Assembly: GCF_002607855.1 (NCBI RefSeq)
Contig: NZ_AWQQ01000162.1
Location: forward strand, 1-5,672
DNA length: 5,672 nt
Source of the DNA: Desulforamulus profundi
GTDB lineage: Bacteria > Bacillota_B > Desulfotomaculia > Desulfotomaculales > Desulfotomaculaceae
Direction of reading: 5' to 3'
Shown: positions 1 to 5,606 of the stretch, piece by piece
How positions within the stretch are numbered: the first letter of the stretch is position 1
Layout: each line of letters begins with the position of its first letter
The notes under the pieces: model-generated
What the model was told of the DNA's origin: nothing
The model's input: the letters and a program-made list of their open reading frames with translations, nothing else
Databases searched by the model: none
Position numbers and translations under genes: made by a program

Positions 1-2
1 AG

Positions 3-944
3 CTTGGTTACGCTGTTTTAATGGAAGGTTACATGGATGTTGTTTCTGCCTACCAGCACGGCGTTACCAATGCCGTGGCCTCTCTGGGGACCGCCTTTAC
101 CCGGGAACAGGGTAAGCTGTTGATGGCCTACACCCATGACGTGGTCATTGCCTACGATGCGGACGCTGCCGGTGTCAAGGCCGCCATGCGCGCTGCCGAA
201 ATCCTGCAGGATCTGGGCTGCCAGGTTCGCATCGCGACCATCGTAGGCGCCAAGGACCCCGATGAGTTTATCCAGCGAAACGGCATGGCCGGCTGGCTAA
301 AGATTATTGATACGGCCATCCCCCTGGTACAGTATAAACTGATGCAGGCAGTGAAAAGGTTTGGTATACAAAACAGTGGCTCCAAAAAGAGAGTCCTTCA
401 GGAGGTGCTACCCAACTTGGCTGCTGTGGCCAGTCCAATTGAATTAGAAGAAGCCATTAAGCAAACGGCCACGGTTTTACAGGTAAATTGGGAGACCGTG
501 CTGGAGGAAATTAAATCATTCAAGAAAAATACCAGAAAAAAATCCCAAATCGGGGATAATTCTGCAAAAGATAGCCATAATATAGCGAGTACGTCCAATT
601 CTTTCTCTTTCGCCCAGCCCAGGGATGCCCGGTCCCATGCCGAGGCAGGAATTCTCCGGTTTGCCCTGGAGAACAGGGTGTGGTTGGAGCGAATCGTCAT
701 GGAATTGGGGCGGCAGTTCTTTCAAAACCCGGATTTCCAGGGGATTTTTGATGCAGCCCTGGCCTGTGGCGCGGAACAGCCCGTCAATAAACTGTTTGAT
801 TTACTGGAAGAACCCCATCAAAGGGTTTTAAGCGGTATACTGGTACAGGAAATACCCGGAGAAAATACCGACCAAATGTTGACTGATTTTATTAACACCA
901 TCAAGAAGTCCACTGAAAAGCTAGGCTGGAGGACCTGCTGTTGA
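3..944 (+). CDS. dnaG: DNA primase, 5'-truncated by window edge and frameshifted near its 3' end
   Basis: DnaG makes the RNA primers for replication and works at the fork with the DnaB-type helicase. The gene enters from the left edge: the frame is open from base 3, and the ATG at 21 is internal because the codons before it already fit the family (LGYAVLMEGYMDV). The zinc-binding and RNA polymerase N-terminal domains lie outside the window. Visible here are the Toprim catalytic residues: the Glu of MEGYMD (about residue 8), the DxD of AYDADAAG (about residues 51-58) and KDPDEF (about residues 85-90). The helicase-binding region follows (from SPIELEEAIKQ, about residue 145), and then the C-terminal helical domain (from about residue 215). 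The last residues, LGWRTCC, do not fit the family; the expected tail continues in another frame from about 917, so one base appears to be missing in the A-run at 916-919. rpoD follows directly, the classic macromolecular-synthesis order. Confidence 0.95.
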   Translation, partial: LGYAVLMEGYMDVVSAYQHGVTNAVASLGTAFTREQGKLLMAYTHDVVIAYDADAAGVKAAMRAAEILQDLGCQVRIATIVGAKDPDEFIQRNGMAGWLKIIDTAIPLVQYKLMQAVKRFGIQNSGSKKRVLQEVLPNLAAVASPIELEEAIKQTATVLQVNWETVLEEIKSFKKNTRKKSQIGDNSAKDSHNIASTSNSFSFAQPRDARSHAEAGILRFALENRVWLERIVMELGRQFFQNPDFQGIFDAALACGAEQPVNKLFDLLEEPHQRVLSGILVQEIPGENTDQMLTDFINTIKKSTEKLGWRTCC

Positions 945-1180
945 AGTTGGCAGTGGCCGAAAGAGCCGGAGATACCGAAAGAGTCTTGAATCTTAGTCGT
1001 CAAATTCAGTTAACCATGAATAAATCCGAGGGGCCGAAAGGGGAGTGGCAACATGAGGGACGAAACAAAAGTAGAACAAATCAAAGAGCTGATAGAGAAA
1101 GGCAAAAAACGAGGCGTTCTAGCTTACACAGAAATCATGGATACCCTGCAGGGTACCGAACTATCGCCGGATCAAATTGA
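917..1180 (+). pseudogene. dnaG: DnaG C-terminal tail displaced into the -1 frame
   Basis: This frame is open from 917 and reads KARLEDLLLKLAVAERAGDT, then [19 protein letters not shown]. That is a typical DnaG C-terminus ending in the 'AGDTERVL..L..IQ' helix, so it is the continuation of the dnaG frame that otherwise stops at 942-944. Homology-like sequence lasts to about 1030; beyond that the frame only reads through the rpoD ribosome binding site and start until a TGA at 1178-1180, which is unlikely to be real protein. If one more base were missing in the GAGGGG/GGGG stretch (about 1028-1043), the tail would end at the TGA at 1054-1056. That stop overlaps the rpoD ATG as ATGA, an arrangement that would couple translation. 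The joining of the two frames is inference. Confidence 0.8.
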
Positions 1181-2147
1181 TGACATTTATGAAAAAATTG
1201 CCGCCATGGGCATTGAAGTCGTCCCCGAAGCCACTGATTTGGAGCCACTGGAAGTAGACGATGCCGTTGACGCCCCGTCCGAAGAGGTAGAAGTGGACCT
1301 CACCATTCCCGAGGGCATTGGTATCGATGACCCGGTAAGAATGTATCTGAAAGAGATTGGCCGGGTTCCCCTGCTATCTCCGGAAGAAGAGGTAGAGCTG
1401 GCCAAGCGTATGGAGCAGGGAGATGAGGAGGCAAAGCGCCGGCTGGCCGAGGCCAACCTGCGACTGGTTGTCAGCATTGCCAAACGTTATGTGGGCAGGG
1501 GCATGCTGTTCCTGGATTTGATTCAGGAAGGCAACCTTGGTTTGATAAAAGCGGTGGAGAAATTCGATTACCGGAAGGGATATAAATTCAGCACCTATGC
1601 CACCTGGTGGATTCGCCAGGCCATTACCCGGGCCATCGCCGACCAGGCCCGGACCATTCGTATTCCGGTCCACATGGTGGAAACCATCAACAAGCTGATC
1701 CGGGTTTCCCGTCAATTGCTGCAGGAGTTGGGCAGAGAGCCAAGTCCTGAGGAAATTGCCAAGGAGATGGATATTTCCGGCGAAAAGGTGCGGGAAATCA
1801 TGAAGATTGCCCAGGAACCCGTATCCCTGGAGACCCCCATCGGCGAGGAAGAAGATTCCCACCTGGGCGATTTCATTGAAGATGCCGATGCCCGGGCCCC
1901 TGCGGAGGAAGCATCTTTTACCCTGCTGCGGGAACAGTTGGATGAGGTCTTGAAAACTCTGACCGACCGGGAGCAAAAGGTTTTGCGCCTGCGCTTCGGA
2001 CTGGATGACGGGCGCGCCAGAACCCTGGAAGAAGTGGGCCAAAAATTTGGCGTGACCAGGGAACGCATTCGTCAGATTGAAGCCAAAACCCTGCGCAAAC
2101 TCCGGCACCCCAGCCGCAGCAAAAAGCTTAAAGATTACCTGGATTAA
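1053..2147 (+). CDS. rpoD: RNA polymerase primary sigma factor (sigma-70/SigA)
   Basis: This is the housekeeping sigma factor (364 aa, a normal length for Firmicute SigA), which directs RNA polymerase to -35/-10 promoters. All conserved regions are present. Region 1.1 is acidic and occupies about residues 1-60. Region 1.2 begins at [12 protein letters not shown] (about 92). Region 2 includes [16 protein letters not shown] (135-150), [19 protein letters not shown] and the -10 recognition segment [20 protein letters not shown] (175-194). Region 3 covers about 205-285. Region 4 has the helix-turn-helix with [20 protein letters not shown] (334-353), which contacts -35. The C-terminus LKDYLD is family-typical. 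The ATG start is set by AGGGGAG at 1039-1045, seven bases upstream. The gene lies immediately after dnaG and probably shares its transcript; I see no hairpin terminator between its stop and the tRNA promoter. Confidence 0.98.
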   Translation: MRDETKVEQIKELIEKGKKRGVLAYTEIMDTLQGTELSPDQIDDIYEKIAAMGIEVVPEATDLEPLEVDDAVDAPSEEVEVDLTIPEGIGIDDPVRMYLKEIGRVPLLSPEEEVELAKRMEQGDEEAKRRLAEANLRLVVSIAKRYVGRGMLFLDLIQEGNLGLIKAVEKFDYRKGYKFSTYATWWIRQAITRAIADQARTIRIPVHMVETINKLIRVSRQLLQELGREPSPEEIAKEMDISGEKVREIMKIAQEPVSLETPIGEEEDSHLGDFIEDADARAPAEEASFTLLREQLDEVLKTLTDREQKVLRLRFGLDDGRARTLEEVGQKFGVTRERIRQIEAKTLRKLRHPSRSKKLKDYLD

Positions 2148-2198
2148 TAGCAGTGTTAAGCCAAAGTAAAAATTGGGTATAAAAACAAAAATATAAGG

Positions 2199-2227
2199 TT
2201 GACCTGATAGTGTTGTTTTAGTATAAT
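2199..2227 (+). promoter_or_regulatory. Sigma-A promoter of the tRNA operon
   Basis: TTGACC (2199-2204) and a perfect TATAAT (2222-2227) are separated by the optimal 17 bases. Upstream, 2180-2196 is A-rich (aaaaacaaaaatataag), resembling an UP element of stable-RNA promoters. Transcription should begin near 2234, about 11 bases before the first tRNA. The rpoD product encoded just upstream is the expected sigma factor for it. Confidence 0.9.
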
Positions 2228-2244
2228 AACTTTCGTGGTGATGC

Positions 2245-2319
2245 TCCTCGATAGCTCAACGGTAGAGCAACCGGCTGTTAACCGGTAGGTTGTAGGTTCG
2301 AATCCTACTCGGGGAGCCA
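2245..2319 (+). tRNA. tRNA-Asn (anticodon GTT)
   Basis: A complete cloverleaf is visible. The acceptor TCCTCGA pairs with TCGGGGA through one T-G wobble. The D-arm is GCTC/GAGC, and the anticodon stem ACCGG/CCGGT encloses the loop CTGTTAA with anticodon GTT at 2277-2279. The T-arm is GTAGG-TTCGAAT-CCTAC. The discriminator is G and CCA is encoded (2317-2319). It reads AAC/AAU codons and is the first gene of the tRNA operon. Confidence 0.97.
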
Positions 2320-2327
2320 AAAATATC

Positions 2328-2401
2328 GGGCCTATAGCTCAATGGTGGAGCATCCGGCTCATAACCGGCGGGTTCCAGGTTCGAGTCCTGGTGGCCCACC
2401 A
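2328..2401 (+). tRNA. tRNA with CAT anticodon (elongator Met or Ile2), one base short in the acceptor stem
   Basis: The D-arm GCTC/GAGC, the anticodon loop CTCATAA (CAT at 2360-2362), the T-arm CCAGG-TTCGAGT-CCTGG and an encoded CCA (2399-2401) are all present. The 5' acceptor strand GGGCCTA (2328-2334) faces only six bases, TGGCCC (2392-2397), where seven are needed. TGGGCCC would pair fully (with one T-G wobble), so a G seems to be missing. The outermost anticodon-stem pair (T2353/C2369) is also mismatched. The GGGCCTA acceptor start argues against initiator tRNA. CAT could also be an Ile2 tRNA modified to read AUA; sequence alone does not settle this. The gene is either slightly defective or misread. 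Confidence 0.88.
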
Positions 2402-2422
2402 TTCACCTCCCACCTCTCAATT

Positions 2423-2498
2423 GGCCCCTTGGTCAAGTGGTCTAAGACACCGCCCTTTCACGGCGGTAACACGGGTTCGAATCCCGTAGGGGTCACCA
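2423..2498 (+). tRNA. tRNA-Glu (anticodon TTC)
   Basis: The acceptor GGCCCCT pairs with AGGGGTC (one G-T wobble). The anticodon stem CCGCC/GGCGG holds the loop CTTTCAC with anticodon TTC at 2457-2459. The T-arm is ACGGG-TTCGAAT-CCCGT, the discriminator is A and CCA ends at 2498. Third gene of the tRNA operon; it reads GAA/GAG. Confidence 0.96.
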
Positions 2499-2505
2499 TA
2501 AATAC

Positions 2506-2581
<76 letters not shown>

Positions 2582-2584
2582 ATA

Positions 2585-2618
2585 GAAACCCCACTTAAGA
2601 CAGTGAGGTTTCTTTTTT
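2585..2618 (+). terminator. Rho-independent terminator of the tRNA operon
   Basis: GAAACCCCACT (2585-2595) pairs with AGTGAGGTTTC (2602-2612) with a single C/A mismatch. The loop is six bases, and six Ts follow at 2613-2618. It sits directly behind tRNA-Val and closes the operon. Confidence 0.88.
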
Positions 2619-2640
2619 ACTTGCAACCACAAGTAAAGTT

Positions 2641-2655
2641 GGGGACGGTTCTTGA
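2641..2655 (+). repeat. Left copy of the 15-nt inverted repeat
   Basis: GGGGACGGTTCTTGA is exactly the reverse complement of 3766-3780. It starts 22 bases after the tRNA operon terminator. The motif resembles short intergenic repeats I associate with Firmicute genomes (inference from memory, not searched). Confidence 0.85.
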
Positions 2656-2657
2656 AG

Positions 2658-2770
2658 GGGGCAATCGGAAGTTTTGCATGCAAAAAGGCTCAACCGTCAG
2701 ATATTAGCTGATTGTTGAGCCTTTAATAATACTTACGCAAAAAACTAAGCGCAAAATTTTTGATTGCCCC
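2658..2770. repeat. 113-nt multi-stem inverted-repeat structure
   Basis: Three nested stems line up symmetrically: GGGGCAATC (2658-2666) with GATTGCCCC (2762-2770), TTTTGC (2672-2677) with GCAAAA (2751-2756), and AAAGGCTCAAC (2684-2694) with GTTGAGCCTTT (2714-2724). The last loop contains a small TCAG/CTGA stem. A palindrome, TTTTGCATGCAAAA, spans 2672-2685. No T-run follows the inner hairpin, so it is a poor terminator. It could be a folded RNA, a miniature element, or the fused ends of a deleted insertion sequence. Confidence 0.6.
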
Positions 2771-2779
2771 AGAAGAACG

Positions 2780-2791
2780 AAGTCGCGACTT
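2780..2791. repeat. 12-bp perfect palindrome inside the left inner repeat
   Basis: AAGTCGCGACTT reads the same on both strands. It overlaps the inner inverted repeat AGAAGAACGAAGTCGC (2771-2786), whose partner lies at 3721-3736 with one mismatch. It could be a protein binding site within the element; its function is unknown. Confidence 0.5.
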
Positions 2792-2884
2792 TCCCGGGCT
2801 ATGGGGTTTTAATTTTGTGTCTTTGCCTTTTGATTTTTAATTTTGCTGTATTTTGCATACTTATTGTATATCGTGTATATTTCT

Positions 2885-3470
2885 TCATAAATTTGACTTG
2901 ATTTGGGCATACCTAAGTATGCCTTGAAATACTTTCGCAACACCTCAAGGCTATATCCGATAAAATGGTATATCGGTTTGTATTATGCTTGGCGTTTTCT
3001 ACCCGAACCCGCATGCTTTTACTGCAAATATCACAAATCTTTAACCTGGCTACTTCTCCAACCCGTAAGCCGCTTCCGTAAATTAACACCAGAATAGCTT
3101 TGTGTTTAAGATTAGCGGTTGCATTTAAGATCGCCAGCACATCCTGCTTTGGAGGGATTACCGGAAGTTTACGGTTTCTTTTCATCCGTGGGATTTTCTT
3201 TGGATTCCATTCCTTATCCACTATACAGGTATAAAAAAACTTAATGGCAGAAATGTAGTTATTAATGGTTCCCGGGGAAAGACCTTTTTCCTTCTTAAGA
3301 TAAAGGATGTATTGCTGGATATCGCTTTCCGTAATGTCTTCCCTGCATTTATGCTTGTCCTGCATAAAATTTACAAATGCATTAATCCTTCGCAAATATG
3401 CTTCTCTTGATGATTCTGGAGTCCCTTTGAGTTCGAAATATAGGTTTATCTCTTGTTCATAGTGATTCAT
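2885..3470 (-). pseudogene. Truncated, frameshifted tyrosine recombinase (XerC/XerD-like integrase)
   Basis: Tyrosine recombinases cut and rejoin DNA at specific sites. The start is the ATG at 3470 (MNHYEQEINLYFE), preceded by AGGAGG at 3478-3483 with a seven-base gap; the longer frame from 3506 lacks such a site. Residues 1-90 form the SAM-like core-binding domain (SREAYLRRINAFVNFM, LSPGTINNYISAIKFFY). The catalytic domain begins about residue 110, with the first active-site Arg in GSGLRVGEVARL. As written, the frame derails after SDIAL and stops at 2913. Adding one base near 2946 restores EVLRKYFKAYLGMPKSNL up to a TGA at 2885-2887. Either way the HxxR, H/W and nucleophilic Tyr motifs, about 100 residues, are absent, so the enzyme cannot be active. 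The style recalls integrases that accompany IS91-type transposases (weak inference); no transposase is visible here. Confidence 0.85.
2907..2924. repeat. Short perfect hairpin within the integrase remnant
   Basis: GGCATAC (2907-2913) and GTATGCC (2918-2924) form a 7-bp stem with the four-base loop CTAA. The arm GGGCATAC also appears in the larger hairpin at 3656-3663, so the two structures may share a recognition motif. It could equally be chance within coding sequence. Confidence 0.4.
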
Positions 3471-3556
3471 GGAAATACCTCCTGATTTTTGATGGTTTGT
3501 ACACACTAATCCACCGTTTCAGAAGGTAGGAGGGGGCCTGGCTATTTTAATAAACT

Positions 3557-3586
3557 TTGTATTTGTCTATTTGGATGTGGTATAAT
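3557..3586 (+). promoter_or_regulatory. Extended -10 promoter firing into a long hairpin
   Basis: TATAAT at 3581-3586 is preceded by TGG, making an extended -10 (TGnTATAAT). A partial -35, TTGTAT (3557-3562), lies 18 bases away. Transcription would begin near 3592-3594, inside the left arm of the inverted repeat that follows. No protein-coding frame lies immediately downstream, so the product would be a short structured RNA or readthrough toward tctB. Confidence 0.6.
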
Positions 3587-3587
3587 C

Positions 3588-3676
3588 ATAAAAGTGAAAA
3601 GTATGCTCCTTTCTCTGGGTTTGTTTTGTTTGGCGATTAAACAATATCACAGAGAGGGCATACTTTTCACTTTTAT
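3588..3676. repeat. 89-nt inverted repeat, possible hairpin RNA or miniature element
   Basis: The left arm ATAAAAGTGAAAAGTATGC (3588-3606) is perfectly complementary to 3658-3676 over 19 bp. The stem continues with bulges (CC/GG, then TCTCTG with CAGAGA) to about 3617/3650, leaving a loop of roughly 32 bases. The downstream side of the stem ends in a T-rich stretch (acttttattatgttatttta), so the 3' arm could also end transcription. The consensus promoter sits directly against the left arm. Candidates are a MITE, the joined ends of a lost insertion sequence, or a small noncoding RNA. Confidence 0.7.
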
Positions 3677-3734
3677 TATGTTATTTTATTCTGGGTAATT
3701 ACTTCCAAGGCCATCGCGGAGCGATTTCGTTCTT

Positions 3735-3770
3735 CTTGACTTGAATTCATAAAAATGAATTCAAGTCAAG
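3735..3770. repeat. Perfect 16-bp hairpin with AAAA loop
   Basis: CTTGACTTGAATTCAT (3735-3750) and ATGAATTCAAGTCAAG (3755-3770) are exact reverse complements around the four-base loop 3751-3754. The right arm overlaps the 15-nt terminal inverted repeat (3766-3780), and the left arm touches the inner repeat ending at 3736. This tightly packed nest of repeats marks the right boundary of the putative element. Confidence 0.85.
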
Positions 3771-3780
3771 AACCGTCCCC
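3766..3780 (-). repeat. Right copy of the 15-nt inverted repeat
   Basis: TCAAGAACCGTCCCC is the exact reverse complement of 2641-2655. It ends three bases before the first recognisable tctB codon at 3783, so it marks the junction between the element and the interrupted transporter gene. Confidence 0.85.
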
Positions 3781-3782
3781 GT

Positions 3783-4207
3783 TTGAATTTATTAACCGGT
3801 ATCATCAGCATCCTGATTGCTGCAGCATTCTGTGTGCAGGGGAACTGCACAGCAACATTTTTCCCCTGATATTAGAAGTGTTCTTAGTGGGCACAGGTGT
3901 TTACCTGATTGTCGGAGGGATTACCTGCAAGGGTGTCAAATGTTCCAATACCACCGACCTGGCCTACGGCCGTGCTTTTCTCATGATTTTAGCCACCGTG
4001 ATCTATATCGTGGCCATTAACGTGGTTGGGTTTTATATCTCCAGTTTTGTCTTTTTAACACTGATGTCCTGGTACTTAAGCGATTGGGGGTTGAACCTGG
4101 CGTCCCTTGGCATCTCAACGGGTTTTGCCGTGATCCTTACCGGCGCCGTGTATGCCACCTTTGCCCTGTTCCTGGGTGTGCCGACCCCGCCCGGTATCCT
4201 CTTTTAA
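3783..4207 (+). pseudogene. tctB: Tripartite tricarboxylate transporter small membrane subunit, frameshifted and 5'-damaged
   Basis: TctB is the small four-helix membrane subunit of TctABC-type solute uptake systems, which pair it with the TctC binding protein and the large TctA channel. The N-terminus reads LNLLTGIISILIAAAFCVQG from 3783 (helix 1). That frame stops at 3867-3869 after TATFFP, and the protein continues in the -1 frame as LILEVFLVGTGVYLIVGG (helix 2). A long hydrophobic stretch follows (AFLMILATVIYIVAINVVGF into SSFVFLTLM), then helix 4 and the family-typical tail LGVPTPPGILF. One C missing from the C-run at 3863-3866 explains the break. The uninterrupted frame from the ATG at 3755 is misleading: its first ~30 residues come from the repeat and the wrong frame. 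No ribosome binding site precedes 3783, and neither tctC nor tctA is in the window, so this is probably an orphan remnant. Family assignment is by recognition only. Confidence 0.75.
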
Positions 4208-4224
4208 TGCACAGACCGGACAAG

Positions 4225-4254
4225 CCTCTGCCTATTACCAGGCAGGGGTTTTTT
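4225..4254 (+). terminator. Rho-independent terminator after tctB
   Basis: CCTCTGCCT (4225-4233) pairs over 9 bp with AGGCAGGGG (4240-4248), including one T-G wobble. The loop is six bases and six Ts follow (4249-4254). It lies 17 bases after the tctB stop and insulates the chemoreceptor gene downstream. Confidence 0.92.
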
Positions 4255-4361
4255 GCAGCGGAAAATAACCGGCATAGCAATTTTATTGTCATAAAATAGA
4301 CAGTTTCACTGTAATTAACACGACATTTAGGATTGGAAATTTAATGTTAATTTAATAATGA

Positions 4362-4367
4362 TATAAT
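4362..4367 (+). promoter_or_regulatory. Candidate -10 box of the chemoreceptor gene
   Basis: A perfect TATAAT lies 54 bases before the likely GTG start. The -35 is weak: TTTAAT (4340-4345) at 16 bases is the best I see. The surrounding 4320-4390 is very AT-rich. I see no clear sigma-D (flagellar-type) element. The stretch 4255-4412 holds nothing else recognisable apart from an imperfect tandem TTTTCCTAA at 4377-4397. Confidence 0.45.
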
Positions 4368-4421
4368 TCGTCAAATTTTTCCTAAAAATTTTCCTAACAA
4401 GCAGAATAAGGGGTGCGGTGG

Positions 4422-5606
4422 GTGCTGCAAAGTGTGAAAACAAAACTTCTGGTTCCACTGGTTATACTGGTAAGTATTTCTCTTGTTACATTGGTGACAC
4501 TGAGCTACCGGCAAATGAGAGACGCTATTTTGGATCAAGAACAGGTTGGCTACCGCAACATCGAGTCCATTGTCAGGAATGACCTGGAGGCGGTGTTTAC
4601 CTCCGCCAGAATGGGACTTACCGGTATCATTCACATGCCGGATATTCAGCAGGCCTTTGCCGAAAGGAACAGGGAGGAGCTCTTACGGCTCACCGCTCCC
4701 ATCTTTGAACAGGCCAAAAGGGACGGCATTGAGCAAATTCAGTTTCACCTGCCGCCGGCCACATCTTTTCTGCGCCTGCACCAACCCAAAAAATTTGGGG
4801 ATGATTTGTCCTCCTTCCGGGCCACCGTTATGCAAAGCAATAAGGAAAAGAAATTGGTGGCCGGGTTGGAGGAGGGACGTGGAGGTTATGGCTTCCGGGT
4901 GGTTGCTCCGGTTTTTTACCAGGGCGAACATATCGGCAGCGCTGAATACGGCATGGGGTTTAATCCCAAACTATTGGCCCGGTGGAAGGAACAATGCGGC
5001 GGGGAATTCTTCATGTATCCCTACGCCAGCAGCGGTGTGGCATGGCAGAAGGTTGACAAAAATAAACCCCTGGCCGGAACAAGCGAAAGGGATCCCCTGG
5101 CGGTGGATGCCGGCGAGGTGAAGAAAGCCATGTCCGGCAAGGGAGTTCACTCGGTGTATTTGAATAACGCGGCGGCGGCTGTCCTGATTATTCCCGTTTA
5201 TGACTACAGCGGTGTTCCCATCAGTTATGTAAAGGCCAACCTGGACCGCACAGGGATATTGAAGCAACTGGACAATGTCCTGCGGGACAGTGCCATTCAC
5301 CTGGTCCTTTCCCTGCTGGTATTGGGAGTCATCCTGTTCGCTTTAATTGGCAAAATCCTTGGCCCCCTCAACCGGATTTCGGAAAATATGGCCATCGTGG
5401 CCCAGGGGGACTTAACCCGAGATTTTCACGTCCAGGGGAATGATGAGGTGGCCAGGCTGGGTCACAGTTTTAACACCATGCTGCATAATTTCAGGCAGCT
5501 CATGGGTCAAACCTGTAAAGTCGCCAGGCAGCTCATTGATTCCAGCAAATCCCTCAACATGTTATGGTGGCTAAAGATGTCAAGACATTTTTTTGAACTT
5601 GTTTAA
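4422..5606 (+). CDS. Methyl-accepting chemotaxis receptor, truncated after HAMP (dCache_3-type sensor)
   Basis: Membrane chemoreceptors bind a ligand outside and signal to CheA inside. I prefer the GTG at 4422 because AAGGGG (4408-4413) sits eight bases upstream; the GTG at 4413 overlaps that site. Counting from 4413: helix 1 is at about 11-32 (LLVPLVILVSISLVTLVTLS). An extracellular double-Cache domain covers about 40-285, with the hallmark HLPPATSFLRLH (112-123) and FGDDLSSFR. Helix 2 is at about 295-316, and HAMP at about 314-366 (GPLNRISENM, then NDEVARLGHSFN). The receptor frame then runs to SSKSL (381) and changes abruptly to NMLWWLKMSRHFFELV before a stop. The methylation helices and CheA/CheW-binding tip, normally about 270 residues, are missing, so this copy should not signal. 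The family name is by recognition; a sensor kinase with the same input domain cannot be excluded because the output domain is lost. Confidence 0.85.
   Translation: MLQSVKTKLLVPLVILVSISLVTLVTLSYRQMRDAILDQEQVGYRNIESIVRNDLEAVFTSARMGLTGIIHMPDIQQAFAERNREELLRLTAPIFEQAKRDGIEQIQFHLPPATSFLRLHQPKKFGDDLSSFRATVMQSNKEKKLVAGLEEGRGGYGFRVVAPVFYQGEHIGSAEYGMGFNPKLLARWKEQCGGEFFMYPYASSGVAWQKVDKNKPLAGTSERDPLAVDAGEVKKAMSGKGVHSVYLNNAAAAVLIIPVYDYSGVPISYVKANLDRTGILKQLDNVLRDSAIHLVLSLLVLGVILFALIGKILGPLNRISENMAIVAQGDLTRDFHVQGNDEVARLGHSFNTMLHNFRQLMGQTCKVARQLIDSSKSLNMLWWLKMSRHFFELV

Larger units (their letters stand above)
2641..3780. mobile_element. Putative degenerate mobile element bounded by 15-nt inverted repeats
   Basis: The same 15 bases, GGGGACGGTTCTTGA, occur at 2641-2655 and, inverted, at 3766-3780, without mismatch. 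The enclosed 1,140 bp is AT-richer than the flanking core genes and contains a broken tyrosine recombinase gene and at least four sizeable hairpins. A second inverted pair lies inside (2771-2786 and 3721-3736, 15 of 16 matching). The right border abuts the start of a tctB gene that has lost its ribosome binding site. This suggests an inserted and decayed element, but no target-site duplication was found and the repeats could instead be independent copies of a dispersed intergenic repeat. Confidence 0.4.

Noticed and set aside
912..925. Programmed -1 ribosomal frameshift in dnaG
   Set aside because: No consensus slippery heptamer and no clear downstream stimulatory fold were seen; a missing base is the simpler explanation given similar losses elsewhere.
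1374..2108. Long minus-strand frame inside rpoD (244 codons)
   Set aside because: It is an antisense shadow of a highly conserved gene; the codon bias of the sense frame explains its openness.
2795..2884. Possible small minus-strand ORF after the integrase stop (about 30 codons, Lys-rich)
   Set aside because: Low-complexity, AT-driven composition, no ribosome binding site and no family resemblance.
2903..3097. A 64-codon plus-strand frame opposite the integrase
   Set aside because: It is the antisense shadow of the recombinase gene, lacks a ribosome binding site and resembles nothing I know.
2641..3780. CRISPR array
   Set aside because: The repeats are inverted pairs of differing sequence, with no regular direct repeats and spacers and no cas genes.
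3755..3860. N-terminal 30 or so residues of the uninterrupted frame ahead of the tctB body
   Set aside because: The ATG lies in the hairpin and the residues (FEFINRYHQHPDCC) are the out-of-frame reading of a clear tctB N-terminus in the neighbouring frame.
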